DNA of 64,000 nucleotides from Stenopsyche tienmushanensis (Eukaryota; Arthropoda; Insecta; Trichoptera; Stenopsychidae), in NCBI GenBank assembly GCA_008973525.1, contig WACJ01000502.1, positions 372,001 to 436,000 on the forward strand, written 5' to 3'. The notes under the pieces are model-generated. The model had not been told where the DNA came from. It did no database searches and was given only the letters and a program-made list of their open reading frames with translations. This document shows, piece after piece, positions 48,509 through 62,230 of the stretch. The position numbers and the translations under genes are program-made. Position 1 is the first letter of the stretch. Each line of letters opens with the position of its first letter.

Positions 48509-51500
48509 CTATGTTGAGTTTTATTATTATTGTCTAATAAAATTTATTATGATGACCATGTTGCTCGGGTCGTAAATTTTAAGCTGATGGTCGTTTATGA
48601 GGAATTTCGCCATTTTGCAGATGTGTATGTTGTGTATATCGCCATTCCAATCATCCATGCCGAATAAATTCTATTTCGATCCAACGATTTGTTTATATTG
48701 TCAAACATAAGCATATCAAGTATGGAATTTTTCTTATCAGAGCCATTCATACTTCAAATTTACATGCAGAATACAGCGATTTCATAACGTTTAATTCCGT
48801 ACCAATGATGATGTATGCGTGCTCTCACGCAGTAAGACTAACCGCATTATTAAGTCATTATTTTTTATGCCGAATATGTTATACTAATATTTTTGTACGA
48901 AATAGCATGTATATTTTTGGAAAAATGGTGAAAAAGACCGCATTTTTGGTATATTTTGTTGATTGCGACATAACTTAACATTAAAGTCTTGGCGCGACTG
49001 TTCTTGGCGTAATTAGTTTTCCTTGCATCAGCATTTTTGCAGAATTATCTACAAATTTATATGCATTAACTAATTTAGCTACAATTCATTTAAAAATTAT
49101 GTATACATTCTGAAATACTTCTGAATTTAAAATGACTATAATGAGATTTTTTGCAGTCCACTCAAAGCGAAGATTATTTCAAAAATTATATAATCTTATT
49201 GAACGGTAAGAAGAGGATTTAAGCTCATTTCAGAAATTAAGTTATTGATTTTCATAATACAATATGGTTCATTAGTTAAGCCCCAAGTGTTTCCCGAAAT
49301 AGATTTTTAAACAATTATTTAGCATAAAATTATTTTACTAGATAGAACGAAAATAGTGGTTTCTAAATCATTTTTCATTATGTTTATCCAAGCAAAGTGA
49401 TTGAACTTATTTAGCAAAATAATCTAAAACTAACAATATTTTTTTTTTGCTTTTAAAATTTAATTATCCATCTGTATTCTTTAAAAAAATATTGTAATAT
49501 GCCATTATATTAAATAATACATGCGAATTTCGTTATTGAGTATTATGAATTATTTTTTCAAAATATTAACGATTTTGGTCATAGACGGCATGAAATTCGA
49601 CCAATGAAGAATATACAAGAAATAAATCTTCAAATATTAATATCTAAATGGCATCCAAAATTTTAAACATCATAAAAACGCATTTTTGTATATAAAGGTC
49701 GTTATTTTTAAATTCAATGAAATGCAAATTAATTACTTTCTGAAGAAAAAGTATTTGACTATTGAAATTGGCGTTTATGTCCGACTTATTGGCTAAGACA
49801 TTATTTTGAGTGCAGTTTTATAAAATTTAAGAAAAAATACCTAAGTAAAATATCAAGATTTGTCTTACATTTCTTACTTGATTTTTATCAAAGGTGGGGG
49901 AAATATATTCATATATATCACTCAAAACGAACTATTTCTGTACAATAAATGCAGAATTATTTAAGAGTGTTTTTTTAGTGATTTGATAATCAATTCCTAT
50001 ATTCATGTTTTAACTACGAAATCCTGCATCCGTCAGTGTTGAGGTTTGCTGAAGGTTCGAAAAAGTTTTATAAACTTATTTTTTTAATATTTTTCCTTAT
50101 CCATCATCTTAACTGATGCAGAATTTTCAGTCAGAATATTGATAGTATGCCCTGGTGAACACATGAGGCCTGCAAACTTTAATCCTTAATTAGACGTTAT
50201 ATACGGCACTCATAAGACGAGACTTTGCGTGCCACTACTTTACAATGGAAAATGACGGTCCAATTAAGAAAACGTGCTGCATTGGATGTAAATTATGGTA
50301 CATGAATATATTGGAATTTGTATAAATTTCAAACAAAAAAGATGTTTTTATTTCCAGCTGCAAAATAGTACATATGAGTAGTGGATCCAGATTAAGCAAC
50401 ATGGCTCCATGATGAAATATTAGGTATGAAATGGACAGATGAAAACGAACGAACGTCAAACTAAAAGTACAACTCTGGATGAAAATGATTGAAATATCGA
50501 TAAAACGTTGTTATTCACAACAAAACTCCATTTTTTTTGCAACATTTCAATGTATCAAATTATATGTTATATATTTAAAGCAACTACAGGATTTGATATT
50601 AACACATTTGTATGATTAACGACTACATTTTAAAATCTTTAACACATCAAGAAAATCATGTTTAAGTAATGATCATATATAAAATACTGTAAAAGCCTAT
50701 CCTATTAAAAAAAAGTGTTTGAGTTTTTTGTTTTCTTCCATTCCAAAGAAAAGCTCCACATAAGAGGGCGACAGTGACGATGAAAATATGACTCTGGCTT
50801 CAGATCTTTATTATCACTTCGATATAAAGACCAGAGTTCTGAGATCGGAGTAGCTAGCCGTAGAAAGACCAGGCCTTCTCGCGGACCAAGATGATCGGTC
50901 GAATCCCAAGATTTAACTGGATCTGACTAAACGGAGACTGAACTCCAACACAAACTGACTCAAATTAAACAGAAGTTTAAGCAGTGCTTATCCGCACCTC
51001 TTTTATATCGACCTACCTTAAAATTTTCCCGATTAAGTGATATTGTCCTTATTGCATTCTGGAATATTATTGCTAAATCTTACCTGGTACATGTATTGCA
51101 CCTTTCTATCAAAAAATGACAGGCTTGCACCGCAATTCCATCCTTCTATTTTTATAAGACTGCTTTCGTATATTCTGTAACTTTTAACATTATTAAAATG
51201 AGCATTGCATTCTGAGACAACATATAGCATATTGATGTACTTATAAGAACATGTTTTAATAACACAACTTAAATACCATTTAAATAAAAAATGTGATTTG
51301 TATTATAGAAAAAATATGATGATTGATTCTGAAGAAAAATTTTGTACGATGGTCTGATATAAAAGTCAAAATGAAATTATTGAGATCGATAACATATATT
51401 ACTAACCAACGGATTGCATTGCATATGCCAGTTAGTTGAAAACCGTCAGGAAAAAGTAAAGGTTATCTTATATCTTAAGACGATATGTTATTCATTTAAG

Positions 51501-52421
51501 GCCTCACATATTCAATACATTTGGTTCACAATGCAATGTAATTTTAAATATATATATATGTATATCTGAAATTTAATAACAGGTCAATGCGGTATTACAA
51601 AGGTCAAAGATCAATTTCAGCTCCGTCAATTGTACAGAAAAAAATCCCACCCATCAAAAGGTATTCAACATTTCAAACGGCTTCATTTGGGGCAGCTTTC
51701 GCTGCTTTCCCATCCCAAAGCTGGATAAAATTATCCTGGAAGATGGATGAGTATCTAGCCATGGCCACACTGGAGCAAATTTCCGCCAGCTTGATCATGG
51801 GGCAGGGGACGTTTGAATAAAATTCCAGTATTTTTTTGGTCAACCCATGGGAGAGTAAATTTCTGCGTGTTCTTCTCCGTGTAACGCCAGGAGTTAATGA
51901 TGTCTGTACACAGCGCCCGGTCCTAAATAAACAATGGCACGACAAAGTATAAGCCCAACTTTGGCGAAGATTTTTCGGGCAAACACGTATAGAGGGGTGG
52001 GCCTTTGGGTTTGGAGGGCTCATAATGTACCAGTCTGCGGCCTATAAAAACATTCAAAGGGAATTTCCTGCGAGTGGCCTATTCCCAGGGTCCTGTTTTA
52101 ATTTATTTTGGCGAGTGCGCCCTGTCACTTGTACAGAGAGCAAACACATTTTCTCCTTAAAATGTACACCAAACAATCTTATCTACTTGCTTTACTCTCT
52201 TTCTGTTTCTCGGTTTACATTATATAAATTTACATTAACATTAAACAGCCGTTAATTCGGTATCATTCCTCAAATAAGTTTACGAAGCATATTTTTTTGG
52301 CGCAACCCATTTATGTATTGTTGAAGGACTTTAATTATTAAGAATGACATTAGACAAACTAGATTTAGATATGAAGCTTAGAAGGCATATATTGTTGTAT
52401 TAATAAATTTTATATTTATAG
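48509..52421. other. Non-coding stretch
   Basis: Mostly very AT-rich. 50750-51010 and 51590-52260 are GC-richer; the latter is open on both strands (77 plus and 116 minus codons) with no recognised domain. Confidence 0.4.
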
Positions 52422-52470
52422 TTTGAAGATGGGTGCTATCTTTGCCACCCTCGAGCTCCTTTTCAGGCAG
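52422..52470 (+). CDS. Candidate 49-base micro-exon of an unidentified gene
   Basis: Preceded by TATTTATAG and followed by GTAAGG, so both splice sites fit. One frame gives FEDGCYLCHPRAPFQA with two cysteines; another gives KMGAIFATLELLFRQ; the third has a stop. It is a GC-rich island in AT-rich DNA. No other exon of the gene could be traced and the product is not recognised. Confidence 0.25.
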
Positions 52471-52822
52471 GTAAGGATCGTTTACTCTCCACCACGAAAC
52501 CATAAAAAGATCCAGCTATATTTGAAATGTAAAAGAGGCATTCATTCAATTTGTATGGGGTTGCATAAGTGCTAAAATTATTCGTTCCATCATTTAAAAA
52601 AAATGCTGAAATATTCTAGTAGTCCTTTAAAATTACATGTAGTAATATGTAATGCTTGTAATATTTAGTCATATTTAATAATAAATAAGCTTTATCCACT
52701 AAAATGTGTATGGATCTTGTGTGATGCGAAAAGTACAAATATTTTTTGCAAATTTTGTATTTATGCTTTAAATTTTATGTCATCTTTAAAAATATACATG
52801 TATATAAAAAGAGTTATCAATT

Positions 52823-52978
52823 AGATATTGGTATTTTGGTCAGATTCTGAACTTTCACTGTAAACGTTTTGACTGCAATTAAAAATATGGGGAAAAAATC
52901 ATTGTAATAATAAATTTTGGATATCGGAAGTAATCATATTTCCAGTCTATTGTCTCAATCGAAGTTTATCCTAATTTC
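52823..52978 (+). repeat. tRNA-derived SINE, copy 3
   Basis: ATTGGTATTTTGGTCAGATT with a diverged box A, then CTGAACTTTCACTGTAAACG, GGGGAAAAAATCATTG and AAATTTTGGATATCGGAAG, in the same order as copy 2. Confidence 0.55.
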
Positions 52979-54780
52979 CTGAACCCAAAAAGCGAATACT
53001 GAGACCACCATTTTCTTATAGATCCTTCTCAACTTGAGTATTTATATCCAAATAATCCTATTTTTATTTAACTATGTGTAGTAGATTGCTTAAAGAAGGC
53101 TCCAATAAACACTCCTGTATCTCTAGAAAGATATTATTTGAGGTTTGACTGTCTGTTATCAAGATCTTCTGGTAGTTTCGTATACAGTAAAAGTATCAAA
53201 CTGAATTATTCAAAACTTTATATGGTGCATGTATATTTTGATGTTCATTTTCACATCATAAAGATAACCATAAAAAACTGAAAGATATTTAATATAGATG
53301 CTCCATGCCAGGGAGCTTTTTAATTACTTCTATTAAGGCTAGAGCAAGCAAAAAAAGCGAGATAATGATTTTTACGAGCCAAACAGCCTTAACAACTGTG
53401 ACATCAAGACTTTATTACCGACTTTTATCATATTAATAAATTATCAACCGCTGAAAGAAGCAACTTACGCATTCTTTATGTGTAAAATACACGGGTTTAT
53501 TACATATTTTATATGCTAGTAAAAATATTTCGCTGAGTGTTGCTCAGGAGCGATATTTGGAGACCCTTTTTGTTCGAAGGACGTTGATCTGGTCTTTGAG
53601 GGTGGAAGCGTGCTTTTGGCTGATGGGGTGGGAAAGCGCACCGGGTCACGCATTGAATGGAACCTGCGAGGCACCCCTGACACATATTGGGTATTACACA
53701 CCCTTTTATTGTATGTAATAGGATAAAGATATTTTTATACTCGTCCTTTAGGAGATTTATGGCCAGCCATTGTGGGAAGTAATTAATATAGTTGTGATAT
53801 TCCGGCGTGTAGACCTCCGAAGATTAAATCTATGGTCGGCATTTTAATTGGAGAGATGCGGGAGATCTTCCGTCGCTTTTCAACCGCCCCTGGAATTTGT
53901 GCCAAATAAAATGTCCTATCAAAATTTTGCGATTAAATCTAAAACCTTTGACAAATGGTGCATGATAATGGTAGAAAGATTTAGCGTTTTTTGGTATATT
54001 TAAACGACGAGTCGATACTTTGAAAGGTTCGCCCGCATACAAATATATCTACATACGTTTGTATAGGGCCATGATTTAAGCAAATTGAATAGAACAATAT
54101 TCATGAATCGAATCAAGGATTCTCCACATGTAGAGAATCAAAATAAATCATTTTCGACTTAAGAATTTAAATGATTCAATACGTTTATAGAATTGAAATG
54201 ATCCAATGTGGGACAATCATGGAATTTTAAGGAGACAAAATTTAAAAAAAGTAGACGAATGGATGCTCCAATTATGTATAATATTTAACAAAATATATGG
54301 ATAAAATCGAGTTATAAATGGGCAATATTTTTTTAGGATAGATTAATGATTGATGCGTAAATCTGCTATGAATAATAAATGCTTGTTGTATGAATCTACA
54401 AATATAAATTGCTTATACTACAATCTTAATGGTTATAGTGCATGCAACTTCTACATAACTTAAAAGCATTTAAATTTGTTGTGATAAAATATTAATCTTT
54501 TGCCACTGTGGAAGGTATATTCAAATAAATTGCATTAAAGTGTTTACATAAATTTAACTGCAAATAATTTTACAAGAATAATATTTTTAAGCAATCGATT
54601 TGAGTTTCCGATGATAAGAAAGATTGCAAAATCAAGCATAAATAATTTCATTCGAATTTAACCCATCTTCATATTATACTTTTCTGGAGTAAAGATGGAA
54701 GAAGATCTATTAAAATGTCAGCAAATGGATCTATAAGTATGAATGGTCTCAGTGCATATTCACTATTTCACATTCTAGAA

Positions 54781-54870
54781 ATCAGTCTGCTTCGAGACTA
54801 TTGATTGGAAATCTTAATATTTCTAATCTTTAAAATTTGTTAGTACGCAAATTTTTCGCAATTTCTTCAA
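54781..54870 (-). repeat. tRNA-derived SINE, tail only, inverted
   Basis: The reverse complement gives GCGAAAAATTTGCGTAC, AACAAATTTTAAAGATTAG and AAATATTAAGATTTCCAATC, the tail blocks of the SINE. The head is lost. It lies a few bases from a lone mariner end at 54876. Confidence 0.45.
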
Positions 54871-54875
54871 AAAAA

Positions 54876-54900
54876 TTCTAAGAACTTATTAAGTGATGTG
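54876..54900. repeat. Lone mariner end next to a SINE tail
   Basis: ATTCTAAGAACTTATTAAGTG followed by ATGTG, in right-end orientation, immediately after the inverted SINE tail. Confidence 0.45.
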
Positions 54901-56776
54901 TTATAAACGAGATAAAATCATACCAAATAGCTGAATATTTGCAGATCTAGTTTTGTATGTATGTATTCTCTTAAATAGCACCATTAGAACATCAGTATAT
55001 AAGACAAGTTTGATGTTTTTTGTAACATGTCTGTCTGTCATAAAATAATGAAAAAATCGTAATGAAATAAAATAAAAATAATGTGAATCAAAATTAGTAA
55101 ATCTTATTCATGATCTGCTTCTTCTTGTCATTGAATGTATGAAATATCCTCACATTCGTGTCTATTTCATGTTGTACGTTTTTATAGTCACTGTCTTCGT
55201 CGCTATACGTTGGCAATATAGCATGTTCAAGAGCAATCAATTTAGGCGAGTGGCTTAATGAATTATTGGCTTCCATGCAAAGCAAAAAAGTCTGATACAA
55301 TTTGATTTCAGGATCCATGTACCGGATAATGATGGTGGAATCTGGCGAGGTCGGCTCTCTCATGCTCCATTTCACCCCTTCACAAAGGGAATACAGGATT
55401 TGAACATTAAATTTGTAACGACGTTCATCCCGTATTTAAATAATGACTTCTGCTAGCTTTGCCGTGATGTTTATAGGGGTCATGGAACCGAATCATATAT
55501 TTGCTTTTTGGGGATGTGAACCCTGGACTGCCCCAAGAGCACCTTGCGGTCGAGCGGGAGTCGCTCCTAATTTCTGATCCCACATTATTTAACTTCGCTC
55601 ATAAGCGAATAAACATCATTTTTATTCAAAAAAAAGGCCGATGAAATTTGAATTCGTTCTTATTGTCAATTTCGGTCATTTCCAATATCGACGGATGAAC
55701 AGGTTATTCGCTGAAAGGGTTCAAGTTCGGCTCTAACCCTGCAGGGAAAAAATCGAGTGGATTTATGAGTGGAGATTACGAACCCTAGCGATTAAGCCTC
55801 TTTTGCCGATTCATCTTCGAAGAACCCAATTATTGAGAAATTTCCGGACCTATAGAGATTGGATGGGAGGTGAACTACATTTATTGAAAGATAAAACATT
55901 GGCAGGTCCGATAAAATTGAAAGCTACTTTAATATCAAAGTTACGGCGAAAACGACACACACGGGGGGCGCATGTAAATATTTCGGCGTGTGTGTAAGAT
56001 CAAAGATTAAATTAAGGGGAGGTTTCCAATATCCTGATGGTAATAAAACGTAAACAGGACTCAAAACCGACTATGTTTGGGTAAACTTTACGACTGTGCA
56101 AATAGTTGCATACCCAGCCTAAATAAACAACGGTAAAAAATTACATTACCACTGTAAATAACGGCCAATGATGTCTTCTTTTGATGAAATTGTCTTGAAA
56201 CCCGTTTTTAATTAGATTAGTTACGCACGAAGAACACTTTATAAATTAGCAACCGACAAAAGATCGATTAGCCAATTCAGAAGTGATAATTGTAAAACAA
56301 CACTAATATCCTGTTGCACTAATTTGATCTTAAAATACAACAAATGTAATAAAAATATATTGCTATCATTTAGCATTTACAGAGTGAGTAACTTACATTA
56401 AATAAAGATTTTCAGGATCTAAACCCAACTGTAATTTTTTGAAAAAAAGAGGATGTACAAAATGGACTTTCAAGTTTTTTCCCATCAACACCAGTGTTTT
56501 TCTATTGAAATGAAATGAAAAAGTTACCTGTAAAATCTTACATCAAATTGTCTTTTATTTACACTATTTAAAAAATCACAAAAATGCGCACGAACTTTTG
56601 GACTGACCTGATTTTTTTGAGTTTTAATTGAAATGAAATTTTTCTATATTTGATTTTGTCTTGAACTTAGTCGAATAGAAATAGTTTTGTAGAAATATGT
56701 AAATAAGTATATAGCTTAATATGGCCACATATTTTGATTTATAACATAAAATATAGAAAGAAGTAGAAATATAAAG

Positions 56777-57015
56777 TGCGGCAGGGAAACTACCTTATTA
56801 GAAAAACGAATAACACAAACAGTATTAAAGATACCAGTTTAATTATTCATTCCATGTTACAGGGAGACATTTAAAGATAGTCCATTGGATGATCGATACT
56901 AAACCTACAGAATAGAAAAAATAGGTTTCGCCCTTTCGAATGAGCGCCATCCCACTTTTTTCGGAATAACTGTCGCTTTAGAGCACGTTTCATATATGGA
57001 AGTTTCCCTACCGCA
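56777..57015. mobile_element. 239-base MITE
   Basis: Ends are 18-base inverted repeats with two mismatches: TGCGGCAGGGAAACTACC on the left, and the complement of the right end reads TGCGGTAGGGAAACTTCC. The interior has no coding sequence. The target duplication is unclear (flanks AAAG and TTAAA), so the superfamily cannot be set. Confidence 0.75.
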
Positions 57016-58799
57016 TTAAAAATGAATTTATATATTTTGATGAGGTGAGAACGAGATGGTTTTTTAAGCCATTATTATTTTTTGAATGAAAGTCCTGTGG
57101 AATTTAAGTCTATTGATGTACAAGTTTGGAAATTTCCAATATCGACATACTATCAGGTGGAATAACACCGGTATTTTTGATCCTTTTTCAATTGTATTCT
57201 GGATCGATCTTAGCAATATCTTTCTTTGAAGTCCTTCTTGGAAGACGCTCTTGAGAGTGTCGCAGTGACATTGTAATCCGAGGCATGGCCGATTGACATC
57301 TATGTGTGAATCGTCCACATAAAGGGCAATATTGTTATTGCGAACATGCTTTGTATTAAAATTCTCATCGGCATTGCTAATCAAATGGATTCCCACGGGA
57401 CAAGGCCGAATGCGAAAGACTCACTTAGACGTGCTGGCTAAAACACGGGTTCCAATTCTCGAACAAAGCCTTGTGTTTCGATAATGAACGGACCCCTTTG
57501 TGGATGAGATATTTGCGAGGGTCCGAACAATAATCACAGCCTCCTCACGTAACGAATTGTACATGTGTACGTATTAAAAGGTCCTCCTCCTCTTTCGGAA
57601 CTGTTATCTTTGTCGCTTACCCTAAAATGTAGAAAGCGATCATAACTTATTTACGATACACACGTGTCAGGGATGGCTGTGGCATGCACGCAGGAGTCTT
57701 CTACGATTTAAAATGAATGAATTTCGAATCCTTTCCATCCTGACCCCAGGTATCGAAAACCCTCATCCTTACAGAAGAAGACCAAAATCAAGACTCCACT
57801 TGTAAACTTTTTGAATTGTGGGTCCTATGTCAGTAAACGTACACGACCGATATAAACATAGGGACTGTTTTATGTGGACACATATTATTCTTTAACAAAG
57901 ATTTCGTTGCTTTTTTCTCCACATGCCTTCAGACAACTGTACATAATATACTATTCCTCATTGTTGTAAATTAGCCATAAATATCATGTAGCTCGAGTTC
58001 TAAGTCATGTATCAACGAAACAGCATTGATCCAATGTTATTTTTATAACAACATATTCTGCACACGCTCCTGAGGCACAATATAAATCCTGATTCACAAT
58101 ACAATATTAATGATAAAAAACAAATCGTATCCAATAAATTTATGCTATTTTCAAACTTGTGCTTCTTTCAAGCAACCTTGAAATTTTAATAACTTTGGGT
58201 CTTTTACTTTATCATATGATGTTTTCCACAAAAAAAGTTTTGTGGAGGACATTTTAAATTAAGGCATTTCCTTTTTTATACATCAAAATGTACTCGATGA
58301 ATAAATTTGGTCTTAAAATATACTAAAAATACATTTAAATATATATCTTCATTAAATACTATTTTACGTACACGCGAAAGGGTGTAAATACATTTTAAAT
58401 TAATTCAGGACATTGAAGATCTTATCGAAGGACTTTTTAAAATTGTTTCAAATAACTTTTGCGAATAAAAATATATAATAATGTGAAATAAGAACGATTT
58501 GACATTGAATCCGATCCGATGGGATCAATATTTCGCCTGTTATTATTAGTAGAACCCAAAATGGTTTTCGTTTTATTGCTTGATCGTTTTTGGGGATTAG
58601 TTGTACTTAGGTTGCTGCATTATCAAATCGTATTTTGTGCTCTTTCGGTGACTATACTCATCAAGAATAAATTGTGATTTTTAAAATTCAAATTTTGCAA
58701 ATGTCGTAATTGGTTCCAGGAATTTCGATCTGGAAATTTTGATTTAAAAAATTGGCCTGTGGAAGTAGAAGACTGCGTAAAATGGATGCTGACATACTA
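57016..58799. other. Non-coding stretch
   Basis: 57064-57396 is a 110-codon minus-strand frame without a recognised domain. 57240-57800 is GC-richer. A mariner-like TTAGGTTG end may lie near 58608. Confidence 0.4.
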
Positions 58800-59434
58800 A
58801 CTGCTGAAATTAATTCAACAGCAACTATTGAAAAAATATCAGCCAATCGCGGATACTAATGATCGAGTGTTCAAATAAATCTGGAAAAAAATTGGAAGTT
58901 GTGAAGATAAGGAAAATGGGTGCCGCACGAGCTAAGCGAAGAGAATATGAACGACCGCATTAATGCACGCGAACAATCTCTAAAAATGGAATGCGAAACA
59001 CCGTTTTTAGGCGACTTAATAACTGGAGATGAGAAATGGGTTGTTCACCCTAATTATGAACGCAAAAATCAATGGCCATCGAAGGGTTAGATAGCAAAAT
59101 CGACCCTTAAGCTCAGCTTGACACAAAAAACGACCCTTTCGTGCATCGAAAACAAATGTTTTTACAGCATGATAATTTTCGCCCCCATACGGTGAAAATA
59201 ACGTGGAAAACAATTAACAGCCTTGGATGGAAAACCATTCGACATCCTTCTTGTTACCCAGACATTGTTCTGTCGGATTACTATCTTTTTAGATATATGC
59301 AGTATTATTTGGTTGGGAAAAAATAGTTAACAAACGACGATGTCAAAAAAGGGCTTTTAGAATATTTTCGTTCAAAGCCCGTGATGTTTTATGACAAGGA
59401 CTTGCATGATTGTAAGGTGATGTATGATTATTAA
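58800..59434 (+). pseudogene. mariner transposase pseudogene (DD34D type)
   Basis: A decayed mariner transposase. From 58911 one frame gives GKWVPHELSEEN, then PFLGDLITGDEKWV, which holds the first catalytic Asp, and continues to a TAG at 59088-59090. A different frame from 59141 gives FLQHDNFRPHT (second Asp), SLGWKTIRHPS and CYPDIVLSDYYLFR (third Asp). Thirty-four residues separate the second and third Asp, the DD34D spacing of mariner. A TAG at 59324 interrupts the frame, after which LTNDDVKKGLLEYF...KPVMFY, the expected C-terminal tail, runs to TAA at 59432-59434. The roughly 50-70 residues expected between TGDEKW and HDN are mostly missing, so there is an internal deletion as well as frameshifts. 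The N-terminal part upstream (58800-58910) is barely legible. A possible left end, TTAGGTTG, sits near 58608; no matching right end was found. Confidence 0.85.
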
Positions 59435-61918
59435 TATTATATTTAAAAAATATTTATCGATAATAGATTTATATGAATGCCATAGTTACCCAAAAATGGA
59501 ATTAAGAGAAATGCATGAAAAGTGCAAAAATTTATAGCACAATTGATTGAGATTATTCGAGCATATTTTATATTAAACTATATAATGTAATTTCGAGATT
59601 TGAAATTTTGTTCAAGTTATATTTATAATAATGCTTTAAAACATTTTAAAATCCTTTGCGATTGATATATGTTTGGAAGACAATATGTGAAAATATATTT
59701 CTCAAAGAAAGTATCAAAGCCGTAGGATGTTATTGCTTTATCAAGTTATTCGGGTGAACGATGTTAGAAAATTGTTTTCAAAGGAAATGTGCGAGTCAAG
59801 GGATGAAATGACAAATAAAACATAATTCGCTTATTCGAGCCGAATTTTAACACCCTCTCTCCCATTCCTTTTGCATTTTTCGCAGATAAAATCAATTAAG
59901 GGCTCTACTTAGACATAAGGCATGATTTCACTCGATGTATCCAGAAAATTTCGTTTTCTGAACTCCCTGGCGGGCTTTTGAAGGCATTAGAGGCGTATGT
60001 GCGCGAATGTATGCTCGCCAGAGAAGGCTTTTACGCTCCTTTGTGGACCTTAATGCAATTGTATCGAATTTCGAAGAGGCATAGCGCAAGCGGTACAGAT
60101 GTACGTTTTTCATTTCCTTTTATTTTTTTTCAATTAAGCGATAACGTTTGCTTCAAACGTTCTTCCTCAGCGGCGTGCTCAAAAATGATAAGGAGCCTCT
60201 TTGAAAGGAATACAAGATTACCTTGGGGAGCGTGGTAGCTGCTTACATTTTTTTGCATCCTTTTTTTTGGGGAATAGAGACATTTGATGTTGGGTGTACT
60301 GTTTGGGCAGATTCTACACCCTCCAGGCGCCTGCAATCGTTGGAAAATAGTGTACGTATGAGATAAAAAAATCGTACCATTTACGCGCTCAATTGAAGTA
60401 GAAATATATGTAAATGCAATGAGGGGAGCAACACAGGACAAACCTGTTCATGTTAAACAAAAAACGAAGAATGTTTTTCATCTCTCTAATAGATTAAATC
60501 ATGTGGAAACAAAAATATAGCGAGAAATCGAGCGACGAAGATCTGTTCTTTACTAACAAAATAAATTGGATCTTAGTGATAAAAGTATCTAATTCATTAA
60601 ATACTTTAAGATTGGTATTTCAGGGAAGGCTTCTATGTTGAGAGTGCAATATCTCTCTCTGAATAAAATTCAAATCTGATCAAAAGTTTCAAGACGCAAT
60701 ATGGACTTGAAAAGGCTTTAGGCGAGCTTAAAAATGAAGAAAAAATTGATCAAATTAAAATCATCTTCTCAACATCAAAAGTAATAAAGATCTTTCTTCG
60801 AACGAAAATAAATATTTTCATACCAGACCTTCAACACTTTGTATATAACTTTTAGCAGCTAGCCCAAACTGGGTCGAACAAAAAGGTAAGCCCAGGTATG
60901 TATTTTGCTCCCATTTATTGAATCTTAATATTCATCGGAATCCCTCGCTTTAATTGAATTGGATCTAGGAGCAAAAATAATATAATAAAGACGAAAGAAA
61001 ATTAAAGAGCGAATGAAAACTGTGAAATGGTCAATTTTACTCGAGAAAAATTATTTAATAATATCTGCGCTGTAGAATTTCAAAACGTTGAAGCAGCACA
61101 ATATCGTACATTTATGAATAGACGTCTGAGTGACGGATAAGTTAATTTGAATATTATCTTAAATGAAAATAATTTAATTTTGCAATAAAAACTATCGATA
61201 TATTAGTATGTTTTGCTTATAATGCAGTGTTCAATTTTAATTTAATAAAGCGCGTATGGAAATAATACATCCAGGAGTGTTTATATCAAATATTTGATCG
61301 CTAAAATAATTTTTAATTAAGGTCTGTGCATTAATAAAATGGCTTACATCATGCTTATGAATATTCTTCATTTTGGAACATGCAGATGTACTTGTTCGCC
61401 TCTTGTGCTACTTCTGCAAATGCAATTATTTTAAATGTATCTCTTTGGAACAAAGACCGACTCTCAGTGGTATGATGGTTTGCTCTGTGTTACATATATT
61501 ATCGTGAATGAAAATGCTTTTGGGAAATGGGTGATTGATTAAATTGACATTAGGAACCGATAGTTTATTTGATATATTAATTGATGAATTTCAATGAAAC
61601 AAAATGTTGGTATGGTAGGATAGTTTCTAAGTAAATACTATAGATACAGATTTAAAAAAAATGCACATCATTATCGGAATATAGCAAAAACATACCCATT
61701 TTAAAGTATATTCTTTAAAATTTAAATAATAATATTAAAATATTAGGGTAAAAAGTAATAAATGTAATTTATTGTTTTTATTGCCTTATTTAAGATATAT
61801 TTTTGCAGAAAATCTGATATTATTGACCCTTTGGATGCTAAGCAACGATATCACGTCGATTGTTGAACTAAATTAGTGTAGGAGCGAATTCGTGATGCAT
61901 TTTTGCGTTACGTAGGAT
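59435..61918. other. Non-coding stretch
   Basis: 59900-60440 is GC-richer and open on both strands without motif. The rest is AT-rich. Confidence 0.45.
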
Positions 61919-62230
61919 TTCACCCTAGCCCAACAGCGCCTCCGCGAGGAAAAGGGGGACTGGACTCTTTGTTCTCCAGAAAGCCCTTTTCAGGAAAATC
62001 AACAAGGTCGTCTAGAGTAGTTTTTCACTATCTCCAGAGGAAAAATACTCAGTCTTTACAAATTTCCCATACTCGATGCATTCATCTAGGTGGCCCGCTG
62101 GGTAAGCATTCTAAATGAAGTTCGGAGATCATGCTACCTTCAATATCGAGTGAACGAGGAGGTGAATGTATGACACAGACGAATTGGATTTAACCCCTTC
62201 CTGTGTATGAATATTGAGGAGACTTAGTCC
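61919..62230 (-). repeat. Interspersed repeat of unknown class, copy 2 (inverted)
   Basis: Reverse complement of the repeat at 2481-2814. A plus-strand open frame covers part of it (61903-62118), but it is not kept in the other copy, so it is not taken as a gene. Confidence 0.7.

Larger units (their letters stand above)
52979..56776. other. Non-coding stretch
   Basis: GC-richer patches at 53510-53700 and 55100-56000. A minus-strand frame from about 55429 to 55094 is open for over 110 codons, but that length is expected about once by chance in this window, and no domain is recognised. Confidence 0.4.

Noticed and set aside
51587..52023. Opposed open frames of 77 and 116 codons
   Set aside because: They overlap on opposite strands in a GC-rich patch and neither resembles a known protein.
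57064..57396. 110-codon minus-strand open frame
   Set aside because: Length is within chance expectation for the window, with no domain or splice support.
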